Assembly (NCBI GenBank): GCA_027563935.2
Contig: CM050449.1
Location: forward strand, 78,957,178-79,021,177
DNA length: 64,000 nt
Source: Costus lasius
Lineage: Eukaryota; Streptophyta; Magnoliopsida; Zingiberales; Costaceae
Direction: 5' to 3'
Position 1 is the first letter of the stretch, and each line of letters opens with the position of its first letter. Shown here piece after piece: positions 60,903 to 64,000 of the stretch. The translations under genes and the position numbers were made by a program. The notes under the pieces are model-generated. The model was given only the letters and a program-made list of their open reading frames with translations, made no database searches and was not told where the DNA came from.

Positions 60903-62403
60903 AGGTTATTAGCATGTCTTTTTGATTGCTTGAGGCTTTTGTGATCCATGTTTGCGCTTGTATGCTTAGATCTAAACTATATGCGAAAATTACATGTTAA
61001 GTTGTTCATGCGAAAACTTGATGAACATGTTTTCTAGTTGGCGCATGTTGTAGTTTTTCTTCAAAAACTTGTTAACTTGCACGCCTCACTTAGATCTATA
61101 GGCGCCTACTGTAAAACCTTAGACGGGTTATTAGGGTTGAAGTCACAGTCGAGTCTAGATCCAACCAGTCTGATCAGACTATCTGACAGCCTAGAAGGGT
61201 CGACCAGATGGCATCTGTGCGCAAGCACAAGGTGGCTATAGGTCGACTGCAGACAGGCGTGTAGCGATGTCTGGTTGAGACAACCAGTGAACGCTCTTGA
61301 GTTAGGCCCGGGCTCACACCCGCTTGCCAGAACTCATGAGGCTCGTTCAGCCCAACGCATGCATTGTTGGCCACTGGGTCAACTCAAGTCAGTTAGGACT
61401 TGGTGCATGCAAGGGCAGTGGGTCTGACTAGGTCTGATGAGTGGATCCCTATTAATGGACCGTTGTAAGGTAGTAGGGCACATAAGGAAAATAAAATTGA
61501 TGCCAATGGGTTTTCGAAAACTTTATTTTCTTATAGTTGGATCACATGTTGATTGTATACCATGATGATTGTCTATTTAATCTTATGTGGGCTGCCCATT
61601 TTAATGTGTGCTGTGCTGGGGCCTGCGTGCCTGGATTAAAATGTAAATTATTATAATTGTGATCTGCGCATCACATTTTAATTAATTTATTGTGTAATTG
61701 ACCTGCGTGTCAATCTTGTCTAGATAGATTAAATTGTATTTTAATCAGACAAGAGCACAGAGCACACTTGGCAGAGGCGCATGCAGTAGTGGCTTGACCA
61801 GGTGGGAGGTCCAGGGTTCGACTCTGGGACAGGCGCATTTACCTGGTGGGCGCACCTGAGCTGCAGTGGGCGCTTGGGCCCTGGTTTGGGGCCAGATGAG
61901 ATGCAAAAGACCCATGAAGAGCTCAAGTGAAGACTTAAGTTAAATTAAGGTCTTACCTAGGCTTATGGGCTTTTACCACATAAGATCAACATGCTTTCTA
62001 TTTATTGTTTGTATAATTAGAATTGCATGATTTAATCTTCTGCTATCACCATAAGATTTGCATGATAGTTGAGAAGATAAAACAAGACCGTTAAAATCCA
62101 ACGCTAAAATATCAAGCTAGTAAGCCTTCTGACGCGAAACCTCACTGTTCTGACTATCGTTGGGGCCGTGTTGTACCCACTCAGTGGGCACGCCCATCTA
62201 TCTTCAGACGGTGTGTGATTACACCTGCGTGTTACAGGGAAGGGAATTATCGCTTCTCGTTGCTCAGCATAGCACGTGGTGGTCCAGGGAGTAGGTCGGG
62301 TCAGCTTGACCATGTAGGCTACATATGTGGCGCATATGGTAGCTATATGGAGGCAGCCATCTGTGGGATCAGAGACTGTGTTGTACCAACTCAGTTGGTA
62401 CAG
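60903..62403 (+). other. C untranslated leader, cut by D
   Basis: About 1.5 kb homologous to the B leader; no gene seen. tRNA-like B box at 61815-61825, hairpin 1 at 62163-62195. D inserted within the 3' arm of hairpin 2, after GGTACAG at 62403. Confidence 0.8.
62399..62403. repeat. Presumed left target-site copy of D (TACAG)
   Basis: Five bases before the D LTR; the partner would be right of the window. Confidence 0.5.
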
Positions 62404-63077
62404 TGTTGGGGTATGCCCTTAAGGCTAATGTTTGAGGCCTGTGGGAATGTATCTGTATCATGTAATAAACTCTTAAGTTTATAAAGGCATGGTTGTTATT
62501 CAGTTAGCTACATTGTCTGCTGCAATATATGTTCTTCTGAATAATGTCTCAAAGCTGTTCAGCTGGGCTGACAAGCTATTATGTCCTTAGTCGATATATC
62601 TTGGTGAACATGAGACAGCCTTGATATGGTTAAGACTAATATGTGTTCTAATCTTATAGGATGCTTCGAGCATGGAATAAGATGTAGACTCATGGGTACA
62701 TTGGATGTACTGGACAGACCCTACGAGGATGTTCAATTGTTTGTCACAATGTGAATATTCCTTGGATATGACAAGTGGCACATTTCCTCTGACTTGAGAT
62801 CACTTGTGTTTTCTAAATGATGATTGTCATTGTTTTGAGGTAGTTCAATATCATTTGAAACATAATGATTATAGACTATCTTGGATGGTGAGCTTGAGTC
62901 AGGTTAGAGCACTAGTGATAGACATAGGATTGCCGTCTCCTTATTGAAGGAGTGTGATGTTCTAAAGGGGCCCCCTGGATGAGATGATTGAGAGAGTGTA
63001 TGGCCATACCCAGGTGACAGTGTTCATCTGATCTAATCATGCTCATCATATTGGAGCTACAAGCTTGACAGGCTTGT

Positions 63078-63082
63078 CCAAT
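63078..63082 (+). promoter_or_regulatory. CCAAT box of the family LTR (D copy)
   Basis: CCAAT in CTTGTCCAATAAGAAC, about 92 bases upstream of the TATA box. The same block is present in the LTRs of every other element here that reach this region. Confidence 0.5.
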
Positions 63083-63153
63083 AAGAACATCCAGTGGCAA
63101 AGGAAATATGTATGCTTTGTGAATTGATTCACACTTGTGCTGTTTTTGGGTGA

Positions 63154-63167
63154 AGTCTTGGAAGACT
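63154..63167. promoter_or_regulatory. 14-bp palindrome AGTCTTGGAAGACT before TATA
   Basis: A perfect inverted repeat, AGTCTT and AAGACT around GG, ending seven bases before the TATA box. It is unchanged in the LTRs of B, C, E, F, G and T and looks like a dimeric factor site. Confidence 0.55.
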
Positions 63168-63173
63168 CTTTCC

Positions 63174-63183
63174 TTTATATCGG
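63174..63183 (+). promoter_or_regulatory. TATA box of the family LTR (D copy)
   Basis: TTTATATCGG in CCTTTATATCGGGAGAC, conserved in C, E, F, G and T. B has TTTCTATCGG. It is placed as expected for the U3/R boundary of this LTR type. Confidence 0.6.
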
Positions 63184-64000
63184 GAGACAGTGATGTGTTG
63201 CTAGATACCCCTCACTGGTTGTGATAACGTGAGTTATCGTTACCGACATTTAAAGGAAACCCTCAGGGTCGCACAATTTGATGATATGGCTTACTTAAGT
63301 CAGATCGTGTGGACTGAATTGTTTGGGTTCAGTTTAATGGGATTAAATCTCTGATTGTGAGTGAGATCTGGTCTGATCATGTTTGATTGATTAGGGCTTG
63401 AGATCGGTAAGCTTCGATCGAGAGAATGAATGCTAGATCAGTCAGATCAGAAGCATTGAGAGATTGACGGTCAGATTGAGAGCCTTAGGGTTTATTTTGA
63501 TCTGCACTTATTTCTTGGTTTATTTGGTTAGTGGACCAAATCGCTTTGAACCAGCTCTTGAATGAGCGCATGGTTCAATGCTGATGTGGCATTTGCGATT
63601 GGGGTGAATCCTAAGATCGCACGTAGAGATGTGGCATGCTATTTTTGGATAGCACCTCTCGAACGTTGCCATGATCTCACGTCGCTCCTCTTTGGTCTCT
63701 TCACGCCTTTCTCGCCTCTTGGGGTTGGCTTGGAAGTGGCATTCTCGTGTGGAGAAAGTCCAAGGCGACAAGAGAAAAACGCCAAGAAGAAATCTCTCCT
63801 TTCCCTTTGCAATCGATCAAAGACACTCTTGGAGCCTTGCTAGCACAAGGAGCACCAAGATAGTAAGCGCTTCCTCATCTTGTGTGCGCGTCCTAAGGAG
63901 GAGATCTTCGTTGCTCTCTTAGATCCAAGGCGTCATCTTCAAATGGCATTGGTATGAATCGCATCTTTCATTCAATCATAGTTTTAAGTTGATCATTCAA

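Larger units (their letters stand above)
33491..62403 (+). mobile_element. C: Copia-family element, 5' end only, interrupted by B
   Basis: Plus strand. The 5' LTR is split by B into 33491-33848 and 59556-60888 (1691 bp together). PBS 60890-60902, leader 60903-62403, then D interrupts. Its gag-pol and 3' LTR must lie to the right of the window, beyond D. It sits in the gypsy-2 integrase. Confidence 0.92.
62404..64000 (+). mobile_element. D: Copia-family 5' LTR, cut by window end
   Basis: Starts TGTTGGGGTATGCCC at 62404 and follows the family LTR for 1597 bp to the window edge, roughly 100 bases short of a full LTR. It has an intact promoter block (listed below). Downstream of about 63460 it differs more from the other copies, so it may be a separate subtype. 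Confidence 0.92.

Noticed and set aside
1..64000. CRISPR array, satellite array, rRNA or host protein gene
   Set aside because: No regularly spaced short repeats, no satellite beyond the 3 x 27-bp block, no rRNA-like sequence, and every long frame belongs to Gag or Pol of a retrotransposon.

Overview
The window is nuclear DNA from a flowering plant with a repeat-rich genome. A monocot is possible, but that is only an impression. No ordinary host gene is visible. Almost every base belongs to nested LTR retrotransposons. The dominant family (called 'the Copia family' below) is Ty1/Copia. Its LTRs are about 1.67-1.73 kb, start TGTTGGGGTATGCCC (element sense) and mostly end in TTTCA. They flank a PBS TTGGTATCAGAGC matching initiator-Met tRNA, a PPT AAGTGGGAGAT, a leader of about 1.8 kb and one ~1295-codon gag-pol frame. 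From memory these traits fit the Angela/BARE-type lineage; no search was run.

Layout, outermost layer first. The substrate is two decayed Ty3/gypsy chromovirus-like elements on the minus strand. Gypsy-1 (367 to about 3475) keeps 5' LTR, PBS, gag, protease and the start of RT. Gypsy-2 (about 3476-4008 plus 31374-33490) keeps an LTR-like tail and the integrase. Eight Copia-family elements or fragments then entered. A0 (1-366, minus) is an LTR end that cuts gypsy-1 RT. F (4009-31373, minus) sits between the gypsy bodies. F was itself hit by E (5668-14806, minus, in its 3' LTR) and G (18011-27151, minus, in its gag). C (from 33491, plus) cuts the gypsy-2 integrase. B (33849-59550, plus) sits inside the C 5' LTR. 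T (42645-59214, minus) sits inside the B 3' LTR. D (62404 to the window end, plus) cuts the C leader. Both five-base target-site duplications are visible for E (CATAC), F (GAGAA), G (TCTGT), B (TCCTT) and T (TTCTT).

The nesting order agrees with LTR divergence read by eye. B and F LTR pairs differ by about 19-20 substitutions (about 1.1%), G by 5, the outer T LTRs by 2 plus one indel, and E by none seen. All gag-pol frames are broken, but E has only one nonsense codon and looks like the most recent arrival.

The main points of interest are: (i) T is a tandem LTR-internal-LTR-internal-LTR array with one outer target duplication; (ii) every leader carries two related hairpins sharing an upper stem and bulge, with paired changes in the lower stem; (iii) some leaders carry a tRNA/SINE-like segment with A- and B-box spacing and others lack it; (iv) a 1.8-kb patch in G is full of mostly insertional small indels and looks like uncorrected sequence; (v) T carries gag-killing changes in both units, suggesting mobilisation in trans; (vi) B and T form a long inverted repeat. 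I found no undescribed host system, defence locus, CRISPR array or rRNA.
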